This document shows, piece after piece, positions 9,016-17,933 of a DNA stretch of 64,000 bases. The position numbers were made by a program, and so were the translations under genes. Each line of letters starts with the position of its first letter. The stretch's first letter is position 1. Below the pieces are notes generated by a model. It had not been told where the DNA came from. It saw only the letters and a program-made list of their open reading frames with translations, and made no database searches. Location of the stretch: positions 1,674,001 to 1,738,000 of the forward strand of contig OZ244806.1 in NCBI GenBank assembly GCA_965220075.1, written 5' to 3'. The stretch is from G965220075 sp965220075 (GTDB lineage Bacteria; Chloroflexota; UBA11872).

Positions 9016-9309
9016 ATGGATGCGCACGTACTGTCGGACCTCGACGAGCTTTTCGAAGCCAGCTCGGTCACGCTTCCCAAAGGTGACTGGCAGGTCGATC
9101 CTCCAATCGAGGGCGACTACACCATCCAGGCGCAGTCGGATGGCGCGCGCGGTCAGTACATCAGCATGAGCTACGACGGTGGATTTCAAGCGTTCATCCA
9201 CATCGATCAATTGGGCGTTCTGCGCTGCCAGCTGCTTCGCTACAACGGAGCGTGGCCGGCCGATGTCGACTACTCGGGCCTGCGCATTCGCTTCCGTCGG
9301 ATTACGTAA
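9016..9309 (+). CDS. Small hypothetical protein
   Basis: 97 residues, no family recognised. The sequence looks like a real globular protein (DYTIQAQSDGARGQYISMSY, IHIDQLGVLRCQLLRYNG), with mixed beta-strand character and no signal or membrane segment. It is divergent from the HtrA-like gene. If HtrA starts at 8912, about 100 bp separate the two starts, enough for promoters. Predicted cytoplasmic. It could be an immunity-like or regulatory partner of the neighbours, but nothing in the sequence shows that. Confidence 0.55.
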   Translation: MDAHVLSDLDELFEASSVTLPKGDWQVDPPIEGDYTIQAQSDGARGQYISMSYDGGFQAFIHIDQLGVLRCQLLRYNGAWPADVDYSGLRIRFRRIT

Positions 9310-9414
9310 CGGCATGCCCCGTCGCACAAGGGCAGGCGCGGTGCCGCGCTCAATGCGCTGGCAATACTCGCCAGGCGGTCCGAGCGCCGCTTGCGGGGCC
9401 TCCCGGCGTTCAAG

Positions 9415-10278
9415 ATGAGCTTTTCGGACGCTCCCCTCCCGCCCGCGGGCGCCATCCGCGAAGCGGTGCGCCGCGCGCTGGCGGAGGACGTGAGCACGGG
9501 CGACATAACCACGGAAGCGGTCGTTTCGCCTCGTGCGCGCGTGCGCGCCGCTTTCGTATATCGCGAGCCGGCGGTCGTGGCGGGCCTGCCGGTCGTGCGC
9601 GAAGTGTTCAGGCAACTCGACGCGGACGCGGGTCTCGACGAGGCTGTGGCCGAGGGCTCTCCGCTGGCGGGGGGACATACCGCCGCCGTAGTCGAGGCCA
9701 AGGCCCGTCCCCTCTTGACGGGCGAGCGCGTGGCGCTCAACTTCTTGCAGCGGATGAGCGGGGTCGCCACGCTCACACGCGCTTTCGTCGCTGCCGTGGA
9801 GGGGACGGGGACGCGCATTCTCGACACGCGCAAGACCACGCCGGGCCTCCGCGCTCTCGAAAAATACGCCGTGCGTGTGGGTGGCGGGATCAACCACCGC
9901 ATGGGCCTGTACGACACGATTCAGATCAAAGACAACCACATTGCGGCCGCTGGGGGGCTGGCGGACGCGCTGCGCGGGACAGCGCGGGCGCGAGCCGAGT
10001 GCGCAACCATCCAAGTGGAGATCGACCGGCTCGAGCAAGTCGAAGAGGCGATCCGCGGGGGCGCGACTTGGCTCATGTTCGACAACATGACTCCCGTCCA
10101 AGTCCGTCAGGCGGTCGCGCTGGCGCGCGGTCGCGTTACCCTCGAGGTCACGGGGGAAGTTACCTTGGACAGCGCGCGCGACTATGCCGAGGCTGGCGTC
10201 GACTTCCTGTCGGTCGGCCGGCTGACCCACTCCGCCCGGGCGATAGACATCGGACTGGACGTTGACGGATGGACCTGA
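9415..10278 (+). CDS. nadC: Nicotinate-nucleotide pyrophosphorylase (carboxylating)
   Basis: Converts quinolinate and PRPP to nicotinate mononucleotide, CO2 and PPi in de novo NAD synthesis. 287 residues from the ATG at 9415; a TTG 24 bases upstream is a weaker alternative. Motifs: LAEDVSTGDITTEAVV near the N-terminus, LNFLQRMSGVATLT, DTRKTTPGLRALEKYAVRVGGG, HRMGLYDTIQIKDNHI and LMFDNM, all typical of NadC. No nadA or nadB is adjacent. The following small gene overlaps its end by 10 bp. Confidence 0.96.
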   Translation: MSFSDAPLPPAGAIREAVRRALAEDVSTGDITTEAVVSPRARVRAAFVYREPAVVAGLPVVREVFRQLDADAGLDEAVAEGSPLAGGHTAAVVEAKARPLLTGERVALNFLQRMSGVATLTRAFVAAVEGTGTRILDTRKTTPGLRALEKYAVRVGGGINHRMGLYDTIQIKDNHIAAAGGLADALRGTARARAECATIQVEIDRLEQVEEAIRGGATWLMFDNMTPVQVRQAVALARGRVTLEVTGEVTLDSARDYAEAGVDFLSVGRLTHSARAIDIGLDVDGWT

Positions 10279-10640
10279 AGACGGTCGAATTCGACCGGCA
10301 GTACCGCACGCCCAGCTCCGAGGGATACAGCCTGAGAAGCGGCCGGCAGCGGGTCGCGCGGCTCGACGTGCACTTCACCACCCAGTCGGTTTACGGCACC
10401 CTCGTGCTCCTGCGGGACCTTGCGGAAGGCGACATCCCGCGCCTGGTCGAGCGCATCAACGAGTCCGTCGTGCTGTCCGCCGAGACCCCGCGCGAGGACT
10501 TCTACGTCACGGTCTTTCGAGGTACTGAGGTCGGCTTCTTCAGCGACGACTTCCAGGCGAACCAGGGGCGTGAGGTCGAGATCCGGCCGAGCGCGCGGCT
10601 CGACCGTGAACTTATCGACGGGATCGACGACCAGACTTAG
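10269..10640 (+). CDS. Small hypothetical protein overlapping nadC
   Basis: 123 residues, family not recognised. The ATG at 10269 overlaps the nadC 3' end, suggesting translational coupling. The protein is polar and mixed alpha/beta (RLDVHFTTQSVYGTLVLLRDLAE, LVERINESVVLSAETPRED, YVTVFRGTEVGFFSDD) with no signal peptide. Composition matches the neighbours, so it looks native. Role unknown. Confidence 0.6.
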   Translation: MDLKTVEFDRQYRTPSSEGYSLRSGRQRVARLDVHFTTQSVYGTLVLLRDLAEGDIPRLVERINESVVLSAETPREDFYVTVFRGTEVGFFSDDFQANQGREVEIRPSARLDRELIDGIDDQT

Positions 10641-10649
10641 AGGCGCTCG

Positions 10650-11261
10650 TCAGTCGGCGATGAGCGGCCGCATGCGCGGCCACGATTGCTCGTGCTCCAG
10701 CAGGCGCCGCTTGACCGCGCCGCCGCGCGAGTAGCCGCCCACGCCGCGGCTGGGCACGACCCGGTGACAGGGGATGAAAATGAGCAGGTTGTTAGCGCTC
10801 AGCGCGGTTCCGGCGGCTTGCGTGGCTTGCGGGTTGCCGATCTCTCGCGCCAGCCACGCGTAGGTACGGGTTTCGCCGAAAGGTACGCGGCGCAGCGCTT
10901 CCCAGATCTGAGTCTGGAAGCCGGTGCCGGCGCGCTCGTCCAGCGGTGCATCCAGACGCTGCCGGCCGGTGCGCAGGTATTCCCAAAGCTGCTCCAGGCT
11001 GTTGCCGGCGATCTGGTAGGCGGTGCGTCCGGCCGGTAGGGCCTGCGAGTGGTCGGCGCGCCGCGCCTTCAGCCGCCGGGTCCCGCGCGCGCGTCTGCCC
11101 GCCGCGGCCGACGACTCACGCAGCTCTTCCACGCAGCCGGACTCGGTCTTGTGGGCAAGCGTAGCCGCCACCAATCCAACCTCGGTCGCGGCGGTTCCGC
11201 ACCACAGCCAGTCATCCACCAGGCGCGCCGCCGTGGCGAACTCGAGGAACTGGTCTGGCAT
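10650..11261 (-). CDS. ogt: Methylated-DNA-[protein]-cysteine S-methyltransferase
   Basis: Suicide repair protein that removes alkyl groups from O6-alkylguanine to its own cysteine. 203 residues. The C-terminal DNA-binding/active-site domain is complete: FQTQIWEALRRVPFGETRTYAWLA, then ANNLLIFIPCHRVV with the acceptor Cys, then GVGGYSRGGAVKRRLLEHE. The N-terminal RNase H-like domain is less conserved, as usual. It is 4 bp downstream of the MoxR gene on the same strand. The symbol ogt is by function; a subfamily distinction from adaB is not possible here. Confidence 0.93.
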   Translation of the reverse strand: MPDQFLEFATAARLVDDWLWCGTAATEVGLVAATLAHKTESGCVEELRESSAAAGRRARGTRRLKARRADHSQALPAGRTAYQIAGNSLEQLWEYLRTGRQRLDAPLDERAGTGFQTQIWEALRRVPFGETRTYAWLAREIGNPQATQAAGTALSANNLLIFIPCHRVVPSRGVGGYSRGGAVKRRLLEHEQSWPRMRPLIAD

Positions 11262-11265
11262 AGGG

Positions 11266-12213
11266 TCAGGCCGCGCTGAGGCCGGGCACGGGAACCTGGT
11301 CGAGTATCTCCTGCACGATACCGCGCGTGTCCGCGTTGCGGATTCGCGCCGCGGGGCTCACGATGATGCGGTGCGAGAGCACCGCCACGGCTAGCTCCTT
11401 GACGTCGTCCGGCGCCACGTAGTCCCGGCCCTGCACGGCCGCCAGCGCCTGAGCGCCGCGAAAGAGCGCCAGGCTGCCTCGCGGGCTGGCGCCCAGATAC
11501 ACGTCACCGTGCTCGCGCGTGGCGCGGCTCAGGTCGATCACGTACTCGTGCACCAACCGGTCCACGTAGATGTCCTTTACCGCTTGCTGAGCGCGTATTA
11601 CGGATTCGCCGTCGGCCACCTGCTCGATCTCGGTCAGGGGATGCACGCGGAGTTGGGACTCCAGCACCGCCAACTCGTCGGAACGCTCCGGGTAACCCAA
11701 ATCCACCCTTAGGTGAAATCGGTCGAGTTGCGCCTCCGGCAAGGGGAACGTGCCTTCGTACTCAATCGGGTTCTGGGTGGCCATCACGAGCGAGGGTGTC
11801 GGCAGCGGGTGCGTGACTCCGTCGACGGTTACTTGACGCTCTTCCATCGCCTCGAGCAGAGCCGATTGCGTCTTGGGCGTGGCGCGGTTCACCTCATCCG
11901 CCAGTACGATTTGGCCCATGATAGGTCCGGCACGAAACTCAAACTCATTCGTCTTCTGGTTGTAAATCGTCACGCCGGTCACGTCGCTGGGCAGCAAATC
12001 CGGGGTGAACTGCATGCGTTTGAACGAGAGTCCCAGCGAGCGCGCCATGGCCTTTGCAATGGTGGTCTTGCCTACCCCGGGGACATCCTCGATCAGGACG
12101 TGCCCGTTGCTCAGCAGCGCTACGGCAACCAGCTCGATTGACGCGCGCTTGCCGAAGATGACCCGGCCTACGTTGGCGATAACGCGCTCGGCGACGTCTC
12201 GAACGTCCTGCAT
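11266..12213 (-). CDS. MoxR-family AAA+ ATPase
   Basis: 315 residues. Chaperone-like ATPase, usually partnered with von Willebrand A proteins in maturation of enzyme complexes. Walker A is GVPGVGKTTIAKAMA (about residues 43-57), Walker B region GQIVLADEVNRATPKTQSALLEAM, sensor MATQNPIEYEGTFPLPEAQLDRF, and the C-terminal lid with GASPRGSLALFRGAQ. The usual DUF58 and vWA partner genes are not adjacent; the next gene encodes the alkyltransferase. Target unknown. Confidence 0.93.
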   Translation of the reverse strand: MQDVRDVAERVIANVGRVIFGKRASIELVAVALLSNGHVLIEDVPGVGKTTIAKAMARSLGLSFKRMQFTPDLLPSDVTGVTIYNQKTNEFEFRAGPIMGQIVLADEVNRATPKTQSALLEAMEERQVTVDGVTHPLPTPSLVMATQNPIEYEGTFPLPEAQLDRFHLRVDLGYPERSDELAVLESQLRVHPLTEIEQVADGESVIRAQQAVKDIYVDRLVHEYVIDLSRATREHGDVYLGASPRGSLALFRGAQALAAVQGRDYVAPDDVKELAVAVLSHRIIVSPAARIRNADTRGIVQEILDQVPVPGLSAA

Positions 12214-12359
12214 GCGACCTCCCAGCTGCGGTAGTGCGCCGCCCGAACCAGCTTCGCACTATACCCAAACAATCGCCCTGCGCTGCCTTGCGCTCTCGGA
12301 TTGACGTGCTGTCGCGTGCAGGCCAAGCTGACTGCGACGCGCCCGCGGCGCCCGCACCG

Positions 12360-12430
12360 GCGGGGATAGTTGAGTGGTCCAACGTGGGCTTCCCAAGCCT
12401 AAAACGCGGGTTCGATTCCCGTTCCCCGCT
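12360..12430 (+). tRNA. tRNA-Gly (anticodon CCC)
   Basis: A full cloverleaf folds: acceptor GCGGGGA/TCCCCGC, D stem GTTG/CAAC, anticodon stem TGGGC/GCCTA around loop TTCCCAA (anticodon CCC at its centre), T stem GCGGG/CCCGT with loop TTCGATT, discriminator T. CCA is not encoded directly after it. A strong GC hairpin follows about 11 bases downstream. Confidence 0.93.
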
Positions 12431-12441
12431 CCCATAGCGGC

Positions 12442-12467
12442 GGCCGGGTCCGTTTGGGGGCCCGGCC
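12442..12467 (+). terminator. GC-rich hairpin after tRNA-Gly(CCC), terminator-like
   Basis: A 10-bp stem (GGCCGGGTCC paired with GGGCCCGGCC, one G-T wobble) closes a 6-base loop just downstream of the tRNA. There is no T-tract, so it is either a processing or stalling hairpin or a non-canonical terminator. Confidence 0.4.
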
Positions 12468-12699
12468 CCGTGCGTCCATAGCGCCGGGACCTGTTGGCGC
12501 GAACGCCTCGGCTCCGTTCGATTCGCGCGGCGCGGGCGCCCGCTGGCCGCCGGTGAGGGGCGGCGCGCGCTCCGGCGGACCTCACGCCGACGGGTGGCGG
12601 GACGAGCCTATGCGGCGACGAGCGCGTGCGTGAGGCTGAGTCTGTCTGTGCCGTGCTTAGGCCGGCCGGCGGTGAGGCGACGCCGCGAGTTCGCGACAG

Positions 12700-15120
12700 C
12701 TACGCGCCCGGCTCCGCCTGAATCCTGGGCAGCACGAACTGCCGCAGCGAATCCCTGCCCAGCACCACCAGCTTGCCGTCGATTTCGCTCACCCAGATTT
12801 CCCGGATGTCGGCGAAGAAGTCGTCGGACCCCGCATACTTGAATTGGCGAACGAAGCTGCCTTCCGAACCTTCCCGCTTATCGATCTCCACGATTCGCTT
12901 GTTGGGTGCGTCCACCAGGTAGAGGCTGTCCGTATCCGTCTCGGTGAAGATCTTGGTAGGGCGCACGGTGTCTCCATCAAGACCGCTGATCTCAAAAGCG
13001 ACCTCGCGCCCGGACTGGAACCGCCGCACCTCGCCATTCGCGAACAGCACGTAGATGTCTCCGTCGATCGCGAAGTCGACAGCGGTTGACAGGTCGATTG
13101 GATCGCGCGGATCCAAGTAATCCGTTGGCGCCACCTCATAGCCGCCGGCCGTGGCTTGATACTTGAAGATCGAGCTCGCGCCCGGGTCGAGGATGTAGAG
13201 GTTGTTGTTGAAGTTGTCGAAGGCTAAGGGCGTGCGCCAATCCTCCGTGCCGGACATGCGCAGCAACCTGGGAGTCTGGTCGGCTTGCAGGCTGAAGACG
13301 TTGAACCGGTCGTCGATCACCAGAACGCTCAGAGCGCGATTCACGACAGCGATGGGGTTCCCCACGGTGACTGCACCCACCACGTCGCCTTTGCGCAGCA
13401 CGGTCGCGCCCTGCTTTGCGGTGGCGAACTCGACCACGCGGCCGGTCACCGCGTCAACCACGTACTTCGCGTCCACGCGTACGTCCAGCGGTGCGGTCGC
13501 GCTGCCCACTCCGGCCGTGTCGAACTCACCGATGGTGGCGCTCGGCACTAGCTTGCGCACTCGATTAAGGCGATCTTCCTCGCGTCCGATCTGGCTCAAT
13601 AGTCGGTTGATGTCCGGCGCCAGCGTCCGGTCCAAATCGGCGCCCAGGGCTTGGTTTGCAAGGTCCTTTGCGTTGCGCAGCGTGAGCAGCGTGGCTGCCC
13701 TGTTCTCATCGGGTTCGCGGTCCTGCGCCTCTCGAAAACGTGTCTCGGCTAGATCGAAGAGCTCCAATGCTCGCGATAGAGTGTTTTCGGTCGGCGGCGC
13801 TTCGGCGCCGGCGGCGGGCGTCGCATCCCCGGTCTGCGGACTGGCCCCGGGCTCGGATTCCGCGTTGTCACCTGTATTGCGCAGCGCCAGCACCACGCCC
13901 ATAGTCACCAGCACGACCAACGAGAACGCGAACAGCAGCGTTCCCGGACCCGGCAGCGTGCGGCGCCGGCGGTACAACGATCCGGCGTTCCCCTGCTGGT
14001 GCCGAGGCGTCAGGTAGTCCAGCGAGGGGTCCGACGGCGGGGCGTCGTAGGCCGGCGGGCCGGCGCTCGCCGGTTGCCCGGCCGATCCGGTGCGCAGGTT
14101 ACGCATGGTCGACCAATCTGCCTCTAAGTCGGGCTCCGGCGCGGGTCCCGGTAAGTCCGGCAGCGCGGCCTGGCGCGACCGGCCCGTTACCAGACCTAAA
14201 ACGGCGCGCGCTACCAGAACGGGGAATATCAGTACCAGAATGATGATCTTCAGCGGCAGCGACGCCAGGCGCCCGACTAGGCCCTTGGGCCGAGTCCCTC
14301 CGGGCGCACGCGTCACGGGCGCGCGCCCGGCCGGCCAATCCGGTTCTCGAGCCGGCGGCGCCTCCCGCAACGCGTTCGACGAGCCGGACTGGCCGTTCGT
14401 TGACGGCGCTGCCCCTGCGGGCATGCGCCCCGCCCCGGCGCCGCGCGTAATCTCGGTGAGGGGCGCCGCCACGCTGGCGATTCGCAGCACCAGCACCTCG
14501 CAGCGCTCCTCGCCTCGCTGCGCCACCAGGGCGCACAGATCGTGCGCGGACTCCTGCGCCGACTGGCGCAGCAACAAACCTCGAATCTCGCGTTCCGTTA
14601 GAGCCTGACGCAGATCGGTGGACGCAAGCACGATCACGTCGCCGTCCTGCATCTTGGCCCGAAACAGATCTACTTCCTGTTCCGGGGCGATCTGATCGTC
14701 ATATGGGCTGCTCACGTAGTCCTCGGGCAAGGCGTTGAGGACGGACTCGCGCAGGATGTAAACCTGGCTTGGGAGCGCCTGGGCGATATACACCTCGTCC
14801 TCGACAACCACCGCTCCGGTCGCGCCCAGCGCCGCCGCCGGCTCATCGGGACCGGCGCCCACGGCTACCGCTTGCAGCGCCGTTTGCATGCCGTTCGAGA
14901 GCCCCGCGATCACGTTGGTTGGGTCGCTCGAGTGATACGCGGCGGCAACCGTGTCGCAGAAGCTTCGCGAAAGGCGCTCGTTGCGGCTCTCGACCACCAC
15001 GTAGAGATCGCCCAGCGCGGCACGCTCGGGCGGAGCCTGGGCTACGCGAATGCGGACGCTCTCATGGCGCGGCGCCCCGCCCAGGAGGCTGGCCTGGCCA
15101 ACGTCCATCACGCGGGGCAT
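12700..15120 (-). CDS. PP2C-like domain, membrane segment and beta-propeller fusion protein
   Basis: 806 residues. The N-terminal ~220 residues resemble a PP2C/SpoIIE-type phosphatase fold (GDLYVVVESRNERLSRSFCDTVAAAY, LGATGAVVVEDEVYIAQ, QDGDVIVLASTDLRQALTE). I do not see a clean set of metal-binding aspartates, so activity is doubtful. A Pro/Arg-rich linker holds a first hydrophobic stretch (LIILVLIFPVLVARAVLG-like), and a second transmembrane segment lies near residue 400 (LLFAFSLVVLVTMGVVLAL). The rest looks like NHL/YncE-type propeller blades (DWRTPLAFDNFNNNLYILDPG, VDFAIDGDIYVLFANGEVRRF). No Ser/Thr kinase is nearby in the window. Likely a membrane sensor or regulator; divergent from infC. 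Confidence 0.72.
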   Translation of the reverse strand: MPRVMDVGQASLLGGAPRHESVRIRVAQAPPERAALGDLYVVVESRNERLSRSFCDTVAAAYHSSDPTNVIAGLSNGMQTALQAVAVGAGPDEPAAALGATGAVVVEDEVYIAQALPSQVYILRESVLNALPEDYVSSPYDDQIAPEQEVDLFRAKMQDGDVIVLASTDLRQALTEREIRGLLLRQSAQESAHDLCALVAQRGEERCEVLVLRIASVAAPLTEITRGAGAGRMPAGAAPSTNGQSGSSNALREAPPAREPDWPAGRAPVTRAPGGTRPKGLVGRLASLPLKIIILVLIFPVLVARAVLGLVTGRSRQAALPDLPGPAPEPDLEADWSTMRNLRTGSAGQPASAGPPAYDAPPSDPSLDYLTPRHQQGNAGSLYRRRRTLPGPGTLLFAFSLVVLVTMGVVLALRNTGDNAESEPGASPQTGDATPAAGAEAPPTENTLSRALELFDLAETRFREAQDREPDENRAATLLTLRNAKDLANQALGADLDRTLAPDINRLLSQIGREEDRLNRVRKLVPSATIGEFDTAGVGSATAPLDVRVDAKYVVDAVTGRVVEFATAKQGATVLRKGDVVGAVTVGNPIAVVNRALSVLVIDDRFNVFSLQADQTPRLLRMSGTEDWRTPLAFDNFNNNLYILDPGASSIFKYQATAGGYEVAPTDYLDPRDPIDLSTAVDFAIDGDIYVLFANGEVRRFQSGREVAFEISGLDGDTVRPTKIFTETDTDSLYLVDAPNKRIVEIDKREGSEGSFVRQFKYAGSDDFFADIREIWVSEIDGKLVVLGRDSLRQFVLPRIQAEPGA

Positions 15121-15269
15121 GGTTCCCTGATAGTGCGTGTCACGTCATGATTGGGAGGGCGCAGTGAAGCCGCGCGCCTCTCTGAGCGAGACCGCAATCT
15201 TATCAATGGGGTAGTCAAACCAGCCTGAGCTTTGCTTCCGCCAGTCTACGTTGAACCACGCTAATCGCT

Positions 15270-15887
15270 ATGCTAGCTTGCGTTGAAGGCTCATTCTCGA
15301 ACACTGAGACACTGCGTCAGGGGGCGTCGCTGCGGTCACCTATTCCGCCGCTGCGCGGCGCGCGTGCGCGCAGCCGCGGCCCCCGCGTCAACGAAGATAT
15401 TCGCGTCCGCGAAGTCCGCTTGATCGATGAAGACGGAACGCAAGTAGGCGTTGTACCCACCCAACAAGCCTTGGCCCGCGCGCGCGAGCAGGGGCTGGAC
15501 CTGATCGAGATCTCGCCCACCGCGGTTCCGCCCGTCACCAAGATCCTGGATTTTGGCAAATTCAAGTACGAGCAAAGCCGCAGGCGTCAAGACTCCAGGA
15601 AGAAGCAGAAAGCCGGGACGGTCAAGGAAGTGCGCTTTCGACCCCGCACGAGCGACCACGATCTCGAGTTCCTGGTTCGACGCCTCGGCCGGTTTCTACA
15701 GGCGGGAAACAAGGTCAAAGCCACTGTGCGGTTCCGCGGCCGTGAGCGCGCCAACCCTCAACTGGGCGTCAAAGTGCTCGAACGGGTCAAGGCGGACCTC
15801 GCCGAGTTTGGCGAGGTCGAGCGAGACGTCACCACCGAGCAGGACGGCCGCGTCATCAGTATCATCATGGCGCCAACCAGCCACTAG
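15270..15887 (+). CDS. infC: Translation initiation factor IF-3
   Basis: Binds the 30S subunit and checks start-codon pairing. The body is standard: VNEDIRVREVRLIDEDG at the N-domain, IEISPTAVPPVTKILDFGKFKYEQ, a Lys/Arg linker, KEVRFRPRTSDHDLEF and RFRGRERANPQLG in the C-domain. The ATG at 15270 gives about 38 extra residues before the conserved start. No in-frame ATG lies closer to the domain, and infC often uses rare start codons, so the true start may be an ATT/GTG/CTG-type codon nearer 15330-15390. rpmI and rplT do not follow; aspS does. Confidence 0.93.
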   Translation: MLACVEGSFSNTETLRQGASLRSPIPPLRGARARSRGPRVNEDIRVREVRLIDEDGTQVGVVPTQQALARAREQGLDLIEISPTAVPPVTKILDFGKFKYEQSRRRQDSRKKQKAGTVKEVRFRPRTSDHDLEFLVRRLGRFLQAGNKVKATVRFRGRERANPQLGVKVLERVKADLAEFGEVERDVTTEQDGRVISIIMAPTSH

Positions 15888-15971
15888 GGAGGCTGCGGGG
15901 TGCGTGGTCGAATGACCGCAACGCCGACCTTCCTACCCCTACGTCACCGCTGTTGGATGACTGCCTGAGGT

Positions 15972-17792
15972 ATGCACGTGCAGGCCCCGGAGCCATGGCC
16001 CAAGCGAACTCACACGTGCGGCGAGCTACGCCCGGCCCACGCCGGGCAACGCGTGGCGCTGAATGGCTGGGTGCACAGGCGCCGCGATCAGGGCGGCTTG
16101 ATATTCATCGACTTGCGCGATCGGTACGGCATCACGCAGATAGTCGTGAGCCGCGACGCCAGCACCGCCGCTCACGACGCCGCCTCCGGCGTGCGCGGCG
16201 AGTTCTGTCTGGCGCTGGGCGGCACTGTGCAGCAGCGCCCGGCGGGCACCGCCAACCCCGACCTGGCCACCGGTGAGATTGAAGTCGCGGCCAACCAAAT
16301 CGTGCTGCTCGGCGCCGCCAGGCCGGTGCCTTTCGAGATCACCGGCGACGCCGACGTAGACGAGTCGCTGCGCCTGCGGTATCGCTATCTGGACCTCCGC
16401 CGCCGCCGCGCCCGCGAGCTCACCACGCTGCGTTTCCAGCTCACCCGCCTCATGCGCGAGTACCTGTGGAAACGCGATTTCCTGGAGCTCGAGACGCCCA
16501 CTCTGGTCAAGAGCACGCCCGAAGGCGCGCGCGATTTTCTCGTGCCCAGCCGCCACTATCCGGGCAACTTCTACGCCTTGCCGCAGTCGCCCCAGCAGAT
16601 GAAGCAGCTTCTAATGGTTGCGGGCCTGGACCGCTACTTTCAGCTGGCGCGCTGCTATCGCGACGAGGACCTGCGCGCCGATCGCGTGGCTGAGCACACC
16701 CAGCTTGACATTGAGATGGCGTTCGTCGATCGCGACGACGTACTGGGTCTCATCGAGGATCTCTACATACACCTCGTTTCGGAGCTCTCGACCAAGCGCA
16801 TCAAGCGGACTCCCTTTCCGCGCCTCACCCACGCGGATGCCATGGATCGGTTCGGCAGCGATCGGCCCGATCTGCGGTTCGGGCTGGAGTTCGTGCATTT
16901 GTCGGACGCCGTACGCGGCGGCGGCTTTCGCGTATTCGACCAGGCTTTGGATGCGGGCGGTCTGGTGAAAGCACTGGTGGCGCCCGGCTGCGCGTCCTAC
17001 TCCCGCGCCCAGGTCTACGCGCTTCAGGACGTAGTGGTCGAGGCCGGCGGCAAGGGTCTCGTCACGATCGCGCTGAACCAGGACGGGTCGCTGCGCTCGC
17101 CCCTCGTCAATGCTCTCGGCGAAGACCGAACGATCGAGATCGCGCGCGAAGCCGGCGCGGAGCGGGGTGATCTCGTAGGCATCGTCGCCGGGCCGCCGGA
17201 CACGGTCGCCGCCGCTCTGGGCGCCTTGCGTCTGCGCCTGGGCGACGAGCTCGGCCTGCGAGACCCGGACGAGCTGGCGATGACGTGGATCATTGACTTC
17301 CCCCTTTTCGAGCTGGATCACGAGACCGGACGCTTCACCTTCTCGCACAACCCGTTCTGCTCGCCCGCCGACGACTCTTTCGAGCTTCTGTATTCGGATC
17401 CCGGCGCCGCCAGGGCCAAGCAGTACGACCTGGTCTGCAACGGGTCCGAAATCGGCGGCGGCAGCATCCGCGCGCACCGCGCGGCCGACCTGCACCGGAT
17501 ATATCAAGTGATGGGCTACACGGACGAGGAGATTCGCGACCAGGTCGGGCACATGCTGGAGGCGTTCGAATACGGCGTGCCCCCGCACGGCGGCATCGCC
17601 ATGGGGGTAGACCGGCTTGCGATGATCCTCGGCGACACGCCCAACCTGCGGGACGTAATCGTGTTCCCCAAGAGCCAATCCGGGCACGACCTCATGCTTG
17701 GCGCGCCGTCGCTGGTGGATGATGGGCAGCTCGCCGAGCTAAATCTCGAGCTTCTGGCCCCAGCGGAAGACGCGGCTTCGCGCAGGGGCTAA
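15972..17792 (+). CDS. aspS: Aspartyl-tRNA synthetase
   Basis: 606 residues, the long bacterial AspRS form. Anticodon-binding OB fold (RVALNGWVHRRRDQGGLIFIDLRDRYG), class II motif 2 (FQLARCYRDEDLRADRVAEHTQLDIEM-type segment, here split around residues 215-235), inserted GAD domain (about residues 290-400) and motif 3 GVPPHGGIAMGVDRLAMIL near the C-terminus. It charges tRNA-Asp; the sequence alone does not tell me whether it also charges tRNA-Asn. It follows infC by 84 bp on the same strand, possibly in one transcript. Confidence 0.96.
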   Translation: MHVQAPEPWPKRTHTCGELRPAHAGQRVALNGWVHRRRDQGGLIFIDLRDRYGITQIVVSRDASTAAHDAASGVRGEFCLALGGTVQQRPAGTANPDLATGEIEVAANQIVLLGAARPVPFEITGDADVDESLRLRYRYLDLRRRRARELTTLRFQLTRLMREYLWKRDFLELETPTLVKSTPEGARDFLVPSRHYPGNFYALPQSPQQMKQLLMVAGLDRYFQLARCYRDEDLRADRVAEHTQLDIEMAFVDRDDVLGLIEDLYIHLVSELSTKRIKRTPFPRLTHADAMDRFGSDRPDLRFGLEFVHLSDAVRGGGFRVFDQALDAGGLVKALVAPGCASYSRAQVYALQDVVVEAGGKGLVTIALNQDGSLRSPLVNALGEDRTIEIAREAGAERGDLVGIVAGPPDTVAAALGALRLRLGDELGLRDPDELAMTWIIDFPLFELDHETGRFTFSHNPFCSPADDSFELLYSDPGAARAKQYDLVCNGSEIGGGSIRAHRAADLHRIYQVMGYTDEEIRDQVGHMLEAFEYGVPPHGGIAMGVDRLAMILGDTPNLRDVIVFPKSQSGHDLMLGAPSLVDDGQLAELNLELLAPAEDAASRRG

Positions 17793-17933
17793 GCCCACTC
17801 CTCGCACCACGCATTACCGTGATCGCGGGTAGAGGTGTCCGCTGGCGAGCTGTGGTCCGGGCGCTCCCAGTCCCGGCGTGTCAAACGAGCGACGCGACAC
17901 GGTCGGGTAGCGCCGATCCCGCAATGCCTTGAG

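Noticed and set aside
8953..10230. Minus-strand frame of 425 codons across the small gene and nadC
   Set aside because: It overlaps nadC, which is certain, and has no domain.
15251..15279. Possible promoter before infC (TTGAAC ... TAGCTT with 17-base spacing)
   Set aside because: The -10 match is weak (3 of 6) and would place the transcript start after the ATG at 15270, so I did not list it.
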